This document shows positions 48,044 to 60,600 of a stretch of 64,000 nt of DNA, in pieces. Location of the stretch: the NCBI GenBank assembly GCA_050084515.1, contig CM114271.1, positions 18,848,001 to 18,912,000 on the forward strand. Direction: 5' to 3'. A program made the position numbers and the translations under genes. The notes beneath the pieces are model-generated. The model made no database searches. It was given only the letters and a program-made list of their open reading frames with translations, and was not told the DNA's origin. Positions within the stretch are counted from its first letter, which is position 1, and each line of letters begins with the position of its first letter. This DNA comes from Blasia pusilla. Its lineage: Eukaryota > Marchantiophyta > Marchantiopsida > Blasiales.

Positions 48044-49658
48044 GTGGGTGGCTTCCAATCAGACATTGTATCATCCCCAAATCTTGAAAGAGTGGCAGAT
48101 CCTTTAGATAAAGCAAGTCTTATTGCTTTAGATCAGCCCCAGACATTCATGCTTGCTATGGAAGCTAAAATTTCCTCTCTTCATGAAAATAAAACCTGGA
48201 TCCGCGTACCCAATCCTAAAGAGCTTAAGTCATCCACACATACTAACAACATAGTCTCTTGTAAATGTGTATTCAAGATCAAATGGTCTTCTTTAGAAAG
48301 AAGGAATTGATTACAAATAAACATATTCTCCTCTCATACATATCATTTCTCTCACCACGGTTCTTTCCATTGTTGTTGTTTGCAACGTTGAATTACATCA
48401 AATGGACACCAAACTGCTTTTCTTCAGGGTGGTCTACAAGAAATCATATACAGGCATGAGCCTCTAGGTTTTGAGGTAACTGATCAAGGTCCAACTGGTA
48501 TGTCTTTTGTGTCTGTGGCTCTTTATGGAATAAAGCAATCCTCCTCAGCTTGGGATCAAAAGATGGATGGATACTCAACCAGTGCACGTTTTCTCAAAAG
48601 TACTCGTGATCCTTTTTTGTATCACAAATAGTCTTCTACATATCAATTACTCATAGTTGCTATATATGTAGATGGTCTTGCTATTCTAGCAGATAATCTC
48701 ATTCAGCTACAACAATTCAAAACTCATGTTCAATCTAAATTTAAAATGATTGATATGGGAGAGCTTCATTACTTGTTAGGGCTTCAGGTGGTAAGAGACC
48801 GGGCATGTCACAAGATTTCTTTGCATCAACAAAGATATATATGTGAACAACTTGTACAATTAAGTATGGTAGATTGTCATACAGTCTCTACCCCTTCTGT
48901 GCCTGGGACAACAATGTCCAAGTCCACATCTGCTCCTACTAGTGATGATCTTGCTCATTTTCAGCAATATCCACATGCCAGATAGTTGGAAGTCTTATGT
49001 ATGCTTCAACCATGACTTGCCTTGACATCTCTTTCAGTGTGGGCCAGTTATGTAAATACATGTCCAACTATTCCATTGAGCATTGCCAAGTTGCAATGCA
49101 TGTGCTCAGGTATTTGAAGGGAACTTCCAATACGGGCTAGATCTTTGATGGTTCCACCCATGATTTTGCTCTTCAGGGTTTGTTCTTTTCATGGCAGGAG
49201 GTGCCGTACATTGGGCCTCGAGGAAGCAGACAATCAGTACACAGTCTACTACAGAAGAAGAATATGTAGCCCTCAATGCGGCTACCAAAGAATACTTTGG
49301 ATTCAACATTTACTTGTTGAGATTGGTTTTCCACAACTAACTCCAACAATTTTCTCTATGAAGACAATCAATCTGCAATTCAACTATTAAATCATTTTTG
49401 CTCAAATTCCAAAATCCGACATTTGGAGCTAAAATTATTCTTTATATCTGAACACATTCAACAAAAAAGTATTCGTCTATAGGAATATAGATCCTCAATT
49501 CAAGCTGTTGATGTTTAACTAAAACTCTATCTAAAGACCAACATTATTCTTTACTCCCAATATCAGGATGTAGGAAATATAACTAAGTGGGAGATACGAC
49601 ACTTTTTAAGTAGAAAATTGCATGTTTTTCCAACCAGATCATCCTAGCTTAGTGGGAG
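48044..49658 (+). pseudogene. Copia pol remnant (RT and RNase H), decayed
   Basis: Pieces in order are an RT N-terminal part (AMEAKISSLHENKTW near 48155-48200, CKCVFKIKW near 48262-48290), then FVSVALYGIKQSSSAWDQKMDGY near 48505-48575. AIYVDGLAIL near 48660-48690 has Gly in place of the second catalytic Asp of YVDD. MGELHYLLGLQVVRD lies near 48755-48798. A frame-shifted GSLMYAS and LRYLKGTSN follow near 48990-49130, with RNase H fragments near 49200-49330. A polypurine tract AGTGGGAG (49651-49658) follows. Gag, protease and integrase are missing. It could not be active. Confidence 0.8.
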
Positions 49659-49880
49659 TGTTAGATAAATACATTTTAGATAAAGGTATCACGATTAAAA
49701 CCATTCAGTCCTAAAGGAGCTATCTATTGCTGGTACTCTTACTGGTCCTTCATCTAACTAAGACACTTGGCCACTTGACTAAAAGATCCACTTGGCCACT
49801 TGGCAGTGTATCTCACGTCCTACCTTTAGTGGTTCCCCACCTAGTCACTTGGCCACTTGGCTAAAAGAGAGAAGAGAGAT
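49659..49880 (+). repeat. 3' LTR of the Copia remnant, outer end unresolved
   Basis: It starts TGTTAGATAAATACATT right after the polypurine tract. It contains CACTTGGCCACTTGnCTAAAAGA-type repeats at about 49765, 49790 and 49835. Where the LTR passes into the following duplicated unit is not clear. Confidence 0.6.
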
Positions 49881-50990
49881 ACTGTACTCATTAAGTAGTG
49901 TCTGTCATAGCCTTGCGACTATAGACCCCCCGCCCTAGTTGGACAGTGCTTGAGATAGGATGGGTGTAGAGAGCATGGTTGCACAAAAATGGGCAAGTCC
50001 TTCCTTAGGACGGACATGGACGGACAAGTCTGGACATGGGTTCCAAGAGGTGGGACCTACACTTTTAGTCCATGATGGAAGGCAAGGGAATGATGAGAGG
50101 AGCAATGAGGGAGGAGGGAGTGGAGGTGGAGGGAGGTAAAAAATGGGGAAGTATGGAACACAAAGGCAAGTAAGGGGTATGAGAAAGAAGGGAAAGGCGG
50201 GGCCCATACGGACAAGTCCTTCCATAGGACGGACATAAGTCCACGGACACGGACTTTGTCCACATGTAACCTTGGTAGAGAGAGGAACAAGTGAAGAAGA
50301 TACCATATGAGAGGAGGGAGACACTCTGATATAGTGTGAGTGTTGACCAAACAACGTGTTGGTGCAAAGCTTCCACGTGTCAACCAAGAAACGCTTCACC
50401 ACACCATCTGCTTTACCTCATTGGGATCCCCAATAGACATTACTGACTAGTGCATCAGCTTTGGCAAATGAATCAAGGCTACCTATTATGTTGAACAATT
50501 CTGGTGTTACTAGCTTAGCAATATCAACATACGCTCATGGCTCTATGTGTTGTGAATTTTGCGCAGGAGACCAAGTAATGAAAAGTCTTTCAGAGAGAGA
50601 GAGACTGTACTCATTAAGCAGTGCCTATCGTAGCCTTGCGACCATAGACCTTGCACCCTGGTTGGACGGTGCTTGAGACTAGGATGGGTGTAGATAGAGG
50701 AGCAAGTGAAGAAGGTACCATATGAGAGGAGGGAGACACTCTCATATAGTGTGAGTGTTGACCAAACAATATGTTCGTGCGGAACTTCTAGGAGTCAACC
50801 AATAATCTAGTTCACTTGATTGGGATCCCCAATAGACATTACTTACCAATGCAACAGCTTTGGGCAATGAATCAAGGCTACTGAATGTGTTGAAAAAATT
50901 TGGTGTTACCAACTTAGCAATATCAACATATGCTCATGGCTCTATGTGTTATGAATTTTGTGCATGAGACCAAGTAAGGACTAGAGGTTT
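49881..50990 (+). repeat. tandem duplication; left unit holds MITE E, right unit has the empty site
   Basis: Unit 1 (49881 to about 50590) and unit 2 (50604 to about 50990) align from ACTGTACTCATTAAG through GATGGGTGTAGA, GAGGGAGACACTCT, GTGTTGACCAAACAA, GGGATCCCCAATAGACATT and GCTCATGGCTCTATGTGTT. The only large difference is the 301-bp MITE and its 8-bp duplication in unit 1. Confidence 0.9.
49974..50274 (+). mobile_element. hAT-type MITE, copy E (301 bp) with perfect 8-bp target duplication
   Basis: It starts CATGGTTGCACAAAAATGG and ends CACATGTAACCTTG. Both sides are flanked by GTAGAGAG (49966-49973 and 50275-50282). The paralogous unit has GTAGATAG once at 50690-50697 with nothing inserted. 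Eight-bp duplications and short inverted repeats of this kind mark the hAT superfamily. It has no coding capacity. Confidence 0.95.
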
Positions 50991-52333
<1,343 letters not shown>

Positions 52334-52465
52334 TGACTCAAAGTGAGACATTTCTGATTTTCAAATTCTTATGACTCGTGAGTCATACTGTGTCAATAGC
52401 TTGTGACTCACTATGACTACAAATCCACATGAAGACTAAGTGAGTCATTTTTTGTTTATGAGTCA
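52334..52465. promoter_or_regulatory. cluster of five TGASTCA motifs
   Basis: TGACTCA/TGAGTCA occurs exactly at 52334-52340, 52379-52385, 52404-52410, 52441-52447 and 52459-52465. ATGACTC-GT-GAGTCAT forms an inverted pair at 52371-52386. TGAGTCA is the GCN4/Opaque-2-type bZIP site, but no nearby gene is identified. Confidence 0.35.
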
Positions 52466-52704
52466 TCATCTAGTCACGTAAATGTATAAGACAAGCAAGC
52501 TTGTGTCATAGAAATGTTGTTTATCTTCTAGTGCAGGCAGGCACTCGGTTTGACATGTCTATCCCATGGACAAACTTATCTCTTTTCATACAACATTTCC
52601 TTTGCGTGTAGGTATATTCCAAAACCCAAAACTAGATGGTGGGGAGGGAGAAGTACGTGGATTTCCACCTAGATTGGAACCAATCAAGAGATGCCACATG
52701 ACAC

Positions 52705-52860
52705 CAAGTTGCACAAAAATGGTCAAGCCTAGATATGTCCACGGCTGCTTGGGTACATGCGGCCCGCCCTTGAGCCTCTTGAGCACATAGTGTAGACCTA
52801 GGATGACCAAGCCCACACTGGTTTTGTGATCCACGCTATTCCGACCCTCATAACCAAACA
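52705..52860 (+). mobile_element. hAT-type MITE, 5' fragment F
   Basis: CAAGTTGCACAAAAATGGTC at 52705 is the family 5' end, followed by ATATGTCCACGG and GC-rich sequence. No matching 3' end follows within the usual length. Confidence 0.55.
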
Positions 52861-53800
52861 AACGCTTAGCATAACATTAGAACTTTAGCGCAGAGATAAA
52901 ATGCGTGAATAGAGTTTATGCATTTCATGCGTTTATGGTCGCAAATAGGAAATCTCGACCAAACATGAACCAAGACTTGAGATGAGTCGAGCCCAAGAAG
53001 GTTGGTTGCCAAAGACGTGAGAACCTGATTTGGAACTCGACTAGCGTTTGAGATTTTGATTGTGTTTCACACCGTAACTTTTAGTCTCAAGATTTTTTTG
53101 GAGAAAATTAAGGTGTTGTTGGAAAGCTTCTGCAAAGCCAATTTCAGCGCACTAATGATCTTAGCAAACGCATAAGGAAACGCTTAGATATTGGCTGAAA
53201 ATTACAATCTTGGGAGTTGGGTTGAGGGCCAAAATGAGGGGCCTGACTGTCTTTTCCCTAAAGCTAGGGGAAGGGCGGTGATCCCTAGAAGTACTAGAAA
53301 GGGTGAGTGTCTCCAAGGATGCTTGGGACCCAAACCCCACCTTGGCACACCAAAGGGCGGCTCAAAGGCATAGAATGGAACGGGAGTCTCGTGGTGGGAC
53401 TCAAAACCCAAATCTGATCCAAGGGAGTGGATTTCGAAAGCCACACTTGGATTCCAACCCGCAACTCATTTTAGTGAGTCAAGGTTAGGGGCTTATTGAA
53501 GGTCCATCGGACAACTACGACCGCTAGGCATGCAAACGCCATTTGAGGTTCTTAAACCGACCACAAAGTCTATCCCAAGTCTTGAGAGACTCACCTATGT
53601 TGTAAAGCGAGAAACTAAGAAGGTTGAGTTTGATGTGAGGCTGAGTCAAGGGCTCAGTAAGTTAGAGCGTTGATTGACCCACACCCGACTAACGTAAGAG
53701 CATGTTTGGGTGCAGATCAGGAATGAGAGTGTGTCTTACTGAACGCAAGCTTCCAAGACACTAAATATTTACGTTCAAGGAGAGTAGGCCCATAACACAT
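52861..53800. other. no gene seen
   Basis: Moderate-composition spacer. Overlapping ORFs on both strands near 53190-53490 show no domain. Confidence 0.4.
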
Positions 53801-53915
53801 GCGCAATCCGCACCAAGCTTGGCTAAGGGGTGGGCTCGAATGTAGGTCGTGGATACATGGGTTCGCACCAACATGGGCATGTCTAGGGACACGGGTTTGT
53901 CCATGTGCAACCTTG
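53800..53915 (+). mobile_element. hAT-type MITE, 3' fragment G
   Basis: It ends GGGTTTGTCCATGTGCAACCTTG at 53915, the family 3' end preceded by ACATGGGCATGTCTAGGGACACG. The left limit is unclear. Confidence 0.55.
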
Positions 53916-54149
53916 CGTGGCAGTGGGGGGTTTGCCAAGACACAAGCCAAATGTGATCTATCATCCAAGTACCGGATGTATTGGTGAATCCCAAACGACC
54001 GTAAGGGATCTTGGAATTTGAAGAGAGAAAGCAAGGCTTTGGATCCCTGCGGGCCATTAGCGAGTTGGAGATTGCCAATGGTGACAATCCGACACGGAAG
54101 GGAAAGCTGGTTCCAACATGGGGTCACTCGTCTCAACACAAGCTACAAA

Positions 54150-54318
54150 TCAGGTCCCAAACATGGGCATCGGGTTGTTCAGCCGAGATGTGGACTCGCC
54201 GAGCTTGGGTGTACTATGTGGGCAAGGTAGGCTTTGGGCACCCGACCGTGTACGAACATATCCGTCGTTGGTAAGGTCATAAGTCCGCGGGCACAAACTT
54301 TGTCCGCATGCAACCTTG
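54150..54318 (+). mobile_element. hAT-type MITE, 3' fragment H
   Basis: It ends ACTTTGTCCGCATGCAACCTTG at 54318, preceded by CATATCCGTCGTTGGTAAGG and CATAAGTCCGCGGGCAC as in copies C and E. The left limit is unclear. Confidence 0.55.
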
Positions 54319-55511
54319 GTCCTTTAATATGATGAGAAAGAATGAAAAGAAACTAACGATATCAATCACACTATTTTTTATGATAGCTCTTTTTGAAAAG
54401 CTGCGTATGAATGGCACGCATGAAGCATGTCAAATCACTTGAATTTCTTTTCAATTTTCCCTTATACTAAGCATAAATTACTAAAAAGGGTTTTAGTAAT
54501 TGTGTTAAATTATTTATTCATTTCTTGGATCAAAATGAGGAGGGAGAATTGAAGAATGATAGGACAAGAATTGTTGTTGGGAACATGAGAGTGATTTTAT
54601 TTTTGAAAGGGAGATATAGGAGTTGGAAAAGGGGAATTTCCTTTTTCCCAAATCAATGAGGATTTTTATGTAATGTTCCTAAGATATCCTCCTATTCCTT
54701 TTTCACCCTTTTAAAAAATAATTTATTGATTCAAAGTTTTAGGCATAAAGAAGGTTAAAATTTTTAATTTCCAAGTTTGGTTCCAAGGGAAAGCCAAATA
54801 ATCTTTCAGGAAATAAAACAGGAAAGAAAATAATATAATAATGTGAAAATAATTACCTTTGGAACTTTGTAATGGTAGGGTAAGTGTTAAAGAATTGGGA
54901 AACACCGGGATTTGAAAAATATCACACGAACTAACGTCGACAAATTATCATTTTTTCGAAGGCGGCTCCGTCTGGCAAGAAAGTTCAAATTAAAGAGAAT
55001 GATTTTGTTTTCTTAATTGAGAGGGGTTGGCAAAGGAAAGGATAGCTTTTTTTTTTTCTCGGATTTATAACAAAGAAGATCTTTAGGGGATGAATATTTT
55101 TTAAAATCTAAATTAGAGTTTCATTACCATTAATATTCAACGGAATATAAATAATCAAATTTTTGCAGGTTAAACTCTACATGTTCAATTATGATTCTTC
55201 ACATGTGAGGCCTCACATTAGAATTCTCCATTTGTCAATGACGACGTAAATTTTTATTTTTTTCATTGGGTCTTTGTTCATTTTGAGGTAGATGACCTAC
55301 ATAAAAGCATGAGTAAGGAAGGGAAAAGGTATCATTATGCAGGAAAAGGTTTCAACTCGAGTTTAGAATCTGCCATGGTGCAGATTGGCTACACAAGTGG
55401 TCCATGATGGAATCCATGCATTGAAAAGTACTTTGATTTTCCTTAGAAGGCTCAAGAAATATCTACACTCATACTTCACATTTCGCATTGTAGTTGAGGA
55501 TCATCCTTCCT
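54319..55511. other. AT-rich spacer, no gene
   Basis: Nothing recognisable. Confidence 0.5.
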
Positions 55512-55551
55512 ACATGTGCATATTGTAGGTAAGCCCACAATATGCACATGT
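55512..55551. repeat. perfect hairpin, 15-bp arms, 10-nt loop
   Basis: ACATGTGCATATTGT (55512-55526) and ACAATATGCACATGT (55537-55551) are exact reverse complements. Confidence 0.95.
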
Positions 55552-57637
55552 CAAAGCAATGGAGGCTCAAGAAAAGGTGCGTCGATCGTCTACACTCGCT
55601 GCCAGCTTTTCCCGCTTGAGCTATGGTATTGATCCATAACTGAAACGGGGTATATGGTCGACTGTAGGAACTGCATATGGTCCACTTTTTCACACTTTCC
55701 ATCAACCTCACCAATCCCAACCAACAACTTCACAAGAGAAAGGGATTGATCTACACTCGCTCTAACCTTTGGAAAAGTGTTGTCCTTCAATGCGACCAAA
55801 CCCATCCACATCACTCTCTCTCTCTCAACTTTTGACGTTTCCTCATTTCCACGAGATACTTGAAGTGATGGTTCCGGTAATTAAAGTGCATAGCTGAGGA
55901 GTCGATTCCAAGTCCACGAGAAGCAAGGATCCATCCACACCAATTCTCACCTTTTCACCGTTTGTACCGTGTGGTGTGTGTCATGCTTCCAAGTCCACGG
56001 GAGACCACTAACTCTTCGTGGCCAACTCCATGCGGATCCAGACACGTCGTCTAGTAGTCATAAGGTAGACAGCATATGTGAGCAGCAATAATGCTATCCA
56101 ACGACTAAATTCTTATTTTGCTCTCAGACAGTAGTGACAGGAACAACCGTAGGCGAGTTGTGAGTTTCAAAGTCATCCAGTACTCACAGACGCCCGAACT
56201 GCAGTGGACATAAGTTTTCACTATTTTGGGGACACTGGTTTCTGCAGGACTCTTCACGAGAACCGCGAACTTTCTGTTCACCATCCGATTGTGGACGGTT
56301 TTCGTTTTCTCTTCCGCCAAGTCCGATAGCGTTTGTTAATAGTGGTTTTTGTCAACTTGGGAACGCCGCCTTTCATGCAAGAGCTTTAAAGTCGTATATG
56401 CACAGCAGAAACGTGAGCGGATTTTAGATGCTGAATCTCGGGTCTTCATGAGTTTGGATCTGCGTACGTGTGGTGGAGACAGAGTGTCGGAGAAAGGGTC
56501 AATTGTTAGATTGCTGCATACGGAGTAGTTCGAAATGATGTGTCCTCACTCAGTGCCCACAGAGCACAGAGGCAAACAATGCCGGTGGATTTGACTTGTC
56601 GTTTGGCCATACATTGTGGTGAAAGTGTGTGTGCATTTCCCTTGTGATCTCCAGAGAGGAGCGCTAGATTTGGTGCCTGCACGCGAACTGCTTATTCTAT
56701 TTGTCGGTGGCTCTAATTATGGTTGGTTTCGAGAACGAGGAAGAAGTGAGTTCTTATCACCGATTTGTGAACTGGAGACGAGGACTTCTTGAGGTGAGGT
56801 GAGGTGGGAAGTTGTTAATCCTGCGTGAGACAAATTCAGGTGGACTTCACAGGCTCTCAGGAGGAGAGAAGGCACTGTCTGGTTTTGGGCCAGTGAGGAG
56901 ATGGCAGTAGAGGTGAGAACAGAGAACACACAAAACTCTGGGCACCTTTGCAAAATCAAGGCTCAGGGAAGAGCCCAATGCAACTGACGCATCCAAGAAT
57001 ATGATGTGAGTTCGTTCAACTATTTTCACGTGCTTCCATCGCCGTTGGGACAGAGAGCAAATGCCCACAAAGCATTGAGTGAAGGATAGGAGAGAAGAGT
57101 CTTAAGAGCCAAGAACAGTCTCAGGAGGGTGTAGTTAAAGATGGGAATGGAGTGGAAATGATCAATCGCATGAAATTCAGTTCAGCTTTGTTCAAATAAG
57201 AGCTCTGCAGTAGATATGATCGTTGCTGCACCGTGGCCATCATGGGTTGTGGCGTCGGCGCAGCAAAAAATTTGAAGTCATAAGAGACTATTTCAACAGG
57301 ACAAATTGGGAGTGAGAGCAGATGGTGGTCACTGGAGTTGCCCAGCAAAGCACCCACCCAAGCTTCCACGTAATACACTTTACACGCCCAAAGTTTGCAC
57401 AATGGGCAAATATCAAGGGCTTCTAAAGGGGTGCTCATGAACCCCGAGATCCCTCAAAATTTCTGTATCACATCATCAGTATAACCGCCACCACAGATAC
57501 GTGTTCCTTCCCTAAACAACACTCTCAAGTCTACCTTCAGAATCCTACTTATTTTCCACAACAATGATCACCGATCCCTGTACGTCCACACCGTGCTAGC
57601 AACAGGTAGATAACCTTGAGCGAGTGCGTTTGTGTCC
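55552..57637. other. spacer and 3' flank of the polyamine oxidase gene
   Basis: No protein family recognised on either strand. A minus-strand open stretch at 56320-56105 (MAEEKTKTVHNRMVNRKFAVL) has no recognisable domain. The part nearest 57637 should hold the 3' UTR of the minus-strand gene. No clear poly-A signal was chosen. Confidence 0.4.
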
Positions 57638-60600
57638 TCACAGACGCGATATTTGAAGAGGAGTGTAGTCTGACTGCTCCTCGGCCATGACGGGCTGCTG
57701 GAACAGCTCCAAGTCTCGATTTTGCTCGAAAAACCGTCTACAACACTCCTCTGCTGCCATCACTCCAGTCGCGAAAGCTCCATGCACGGTACCGGGGAAT
57801 CTTTGACTCGTGGCCTCACCTGCCCAGAAAAGGTTGTCCACAGGAGTACGCAGTCGCTCATAGAGATCATGAGGCTTTCCAACAGCATCGTAGCTGTAAC
57901 AGCCTAACGAGCTAGGATCCGTGCCCCAATGTGAGACTAGGTAATGAATCTGCAAACCACGGTCACCCACGTTCCAAAGGCGGTCAGCATCGGATTGTTG
58001 ACTTTCCACGTTCTGAGTTGTTATGGTCGGCCTACTACTTCTTCTACTGACGCCATACTTGTGTTCATTTTTTCTTGTTGGAGGGAAACTACTTCTGTGA
58101 AAATACTGCAGTCCGACAAAGCAAAGACCTTTTATGTCGGAGATCTATCCGGAAGAGCCCAATTAAGATATAATGTTGACTTTGACGGTCCCTTTCATTA
58201 TTGCGGTGCATTTGAGAAAATTATCTGCACACCCATCTTTTTACTCACTATTTTCACTCGAATGGTCCTTGCCTTGTTCTTCACAACCCCTCGCTTCAAA
58301 GATGCGCCACATATGGAATGTATGTAAGAGATGTCTTGGATAGTCTACAAATATGCAACTTGGAGAATAGTTAACTGCAGCACACGTCTTAAGCCGTCAA
58401 GAAGGATCCCTTTCGAAGGAGCTTTCACGAGTCTTTCACTAGAGAGCGACTCGCAAAACAGTTCGGTTGTGAAGGTGTGAAAGGCTCGAAAGAATCTCTC
58501 CAGAGAAGCCTTTCCTTCTTTTCCTTTTTTGGAGGGGGGGAAGGGGGAAGAATCCAGACAGGTCGAGACAAGGCGGCTCGTCTTGGAGAAGTGAGTCCGA
58601 TGAGACAACATACCGGTTCGGCTGCGTTGGGAAGTATCCTCTTGAGCTGCATCACAGCGAAGCTAGCAGCTGCTTCATCCGAGAGTTTCTCGATGTCATT
58701 CGCAAGTCGCCCTGCCGGCATATATACAAGGACAGGGTGACCTGTAGCCTTGCGCAGGTTCAAGAAATAACTGCAGCCGTAGGACGTAGGAGCAACGACT
58801 CCTAAGAACTCCACGTTTGGCCAACACACTCTGTCAAAGAACAAAGCGATCTTGTTCTCGTTCCCGAAGCCCAAATCTCGTATGGATGTTTCTTTCCAGT
58901 CTGGGAGTCGCGGCTCGAACCGGATTATGTCAGCTTTGAGAACCCCCAATGGCACAGCCATAACTGCTGCGTCAGCGTCAAAAACGCTTCCGTCCTCCGT
59001 GATAGCTCTTACACCTTGAACCCGTCTCATGACTTTCCGTACCCTGTCCAATACGTACAATATAATACCAGTCAGAACAGAACGAGGGAGAGATAAAAGG
59101 TAATTACTCAATAGTCTGAGTACCACTACTCTTCGTGGGTACAATTGATGTTCGCCACAGAACCGGTGGAAGATACCTTGCACCCAAGTAGCTGACCGTG
59201 GTTTTCTGAACCATTTACCAGGAAGGAAACGGGGTTATTCTAGAAGATTCACCTCGTATTCAGACGGATGTCGAGACCTTCAGATAGAGCAACTATCACA
59301 GGCTCGTAGCCTCTCACCATCAATCCATGACCACCTTGCAGTACTTCTTCCTGGAAAACCGAACCGACATTCTAACATTAGGAATCCTAAGGGTTGGATA
59401 TAGGAAATCCTGCACTAGATAGTTTCCTTCGATTATACTGGCGCAATTTGATTAAGACTCGAGCTTTCTGGTTCCGCAATGCTCGATGATGCAAACGTAG
59501 ATTCTGAGACTGGAAACAACCAACAATAACTCTCATACCTCATCCCAGCTTTGAACCGAGATATTGTCGGCGTCGGCTGCAAACCATCCTTCCATTCTGC
59601 ATAGGTACCACTGCAAAACCTTATGCCGTAGTCCCTCTTGCCTGAAAAAGGATGTGAAAGTTTAGCTTTCAGAGTGAAGAATAATTTTACGTTTCTGGTG
59701 ACACCCAACTCTGATAAATCTGACAAGCCCACAGACAGAAACCACATCTCACCTCAAGTCTGGTCTTCTCTCCAGAACTGCAGAAAAGGCTTTCAACACT
59801 GATATATCAGATGAGATCTCGTCTCGAATTTTCTTCGTCTGTAGGCATCAAATAAGAGACTTGATTAACGCCAACGAAACTAACATGGGACACGAGCTAT
59901 ATTGGGAAAGAATGCAAGTTACTTTTCCAAAAACTCGTTGCAAGCCATTTTCCACGAAACCGTAAGCAACAGAGATCAGAACACAACCCTCCTGACATTA
60001 TGTCACTAACGAGCGAATGATTTTTTGGTACAATTTCAAACGCTGCCCTATTATATCTCTTCTGAATTAGTAATTGGAGGTTGCATGCTGACACGCAACA
60101 GTGCGCGGGGGCACGGACAGCTCGGACTCGGAGTCATAAGGGGTGGTTGAGTTTGGGAAAATCAACTCACTTCCTCGAGTAGGGCCTCAAACGCTAGTCC
60201 GACTTCGGTGACCAAATGTTGTGGTACTTTATTGCCTTCCATATCAAACAGCGCGTAACTGCATACATGTGTTGCACCAACAAATGAGCACGGGCACAAC
60301 GTGACAAACGAGCTCAGACTAGCCCGATTCACTTCGTGTTCAGGGTCTGACATAGAACAGAAAATGCAGAGACGATCCTGTTGCCGTGAAGCTTCACGAT
60401 ACGCAAGCTTCGGATGAGTCTATCATTTTACCACAAGTGTCGGCGTGTGAACACCCCATCGAGGTAGGGGCCCAGCTCTGCAGCACGAAATCGTGTCCTT
60501 ACAGCGGGAACAGACACGAGCCAGTCATCCGCTATCATCTCACAGCAATCGAAGAGTCTCCGACATCAGATCACAAAAGTCTTCTTCGTTACAGGAGGTT

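Noticed and set aside
52705-53915. One 1.2-kb MITE from fragment F to fragment G
   Set aside because: Flanking octamers CATGACAC and CGTGGCAG do not match and the middle lacks family words, so they are treated as separate fragments.
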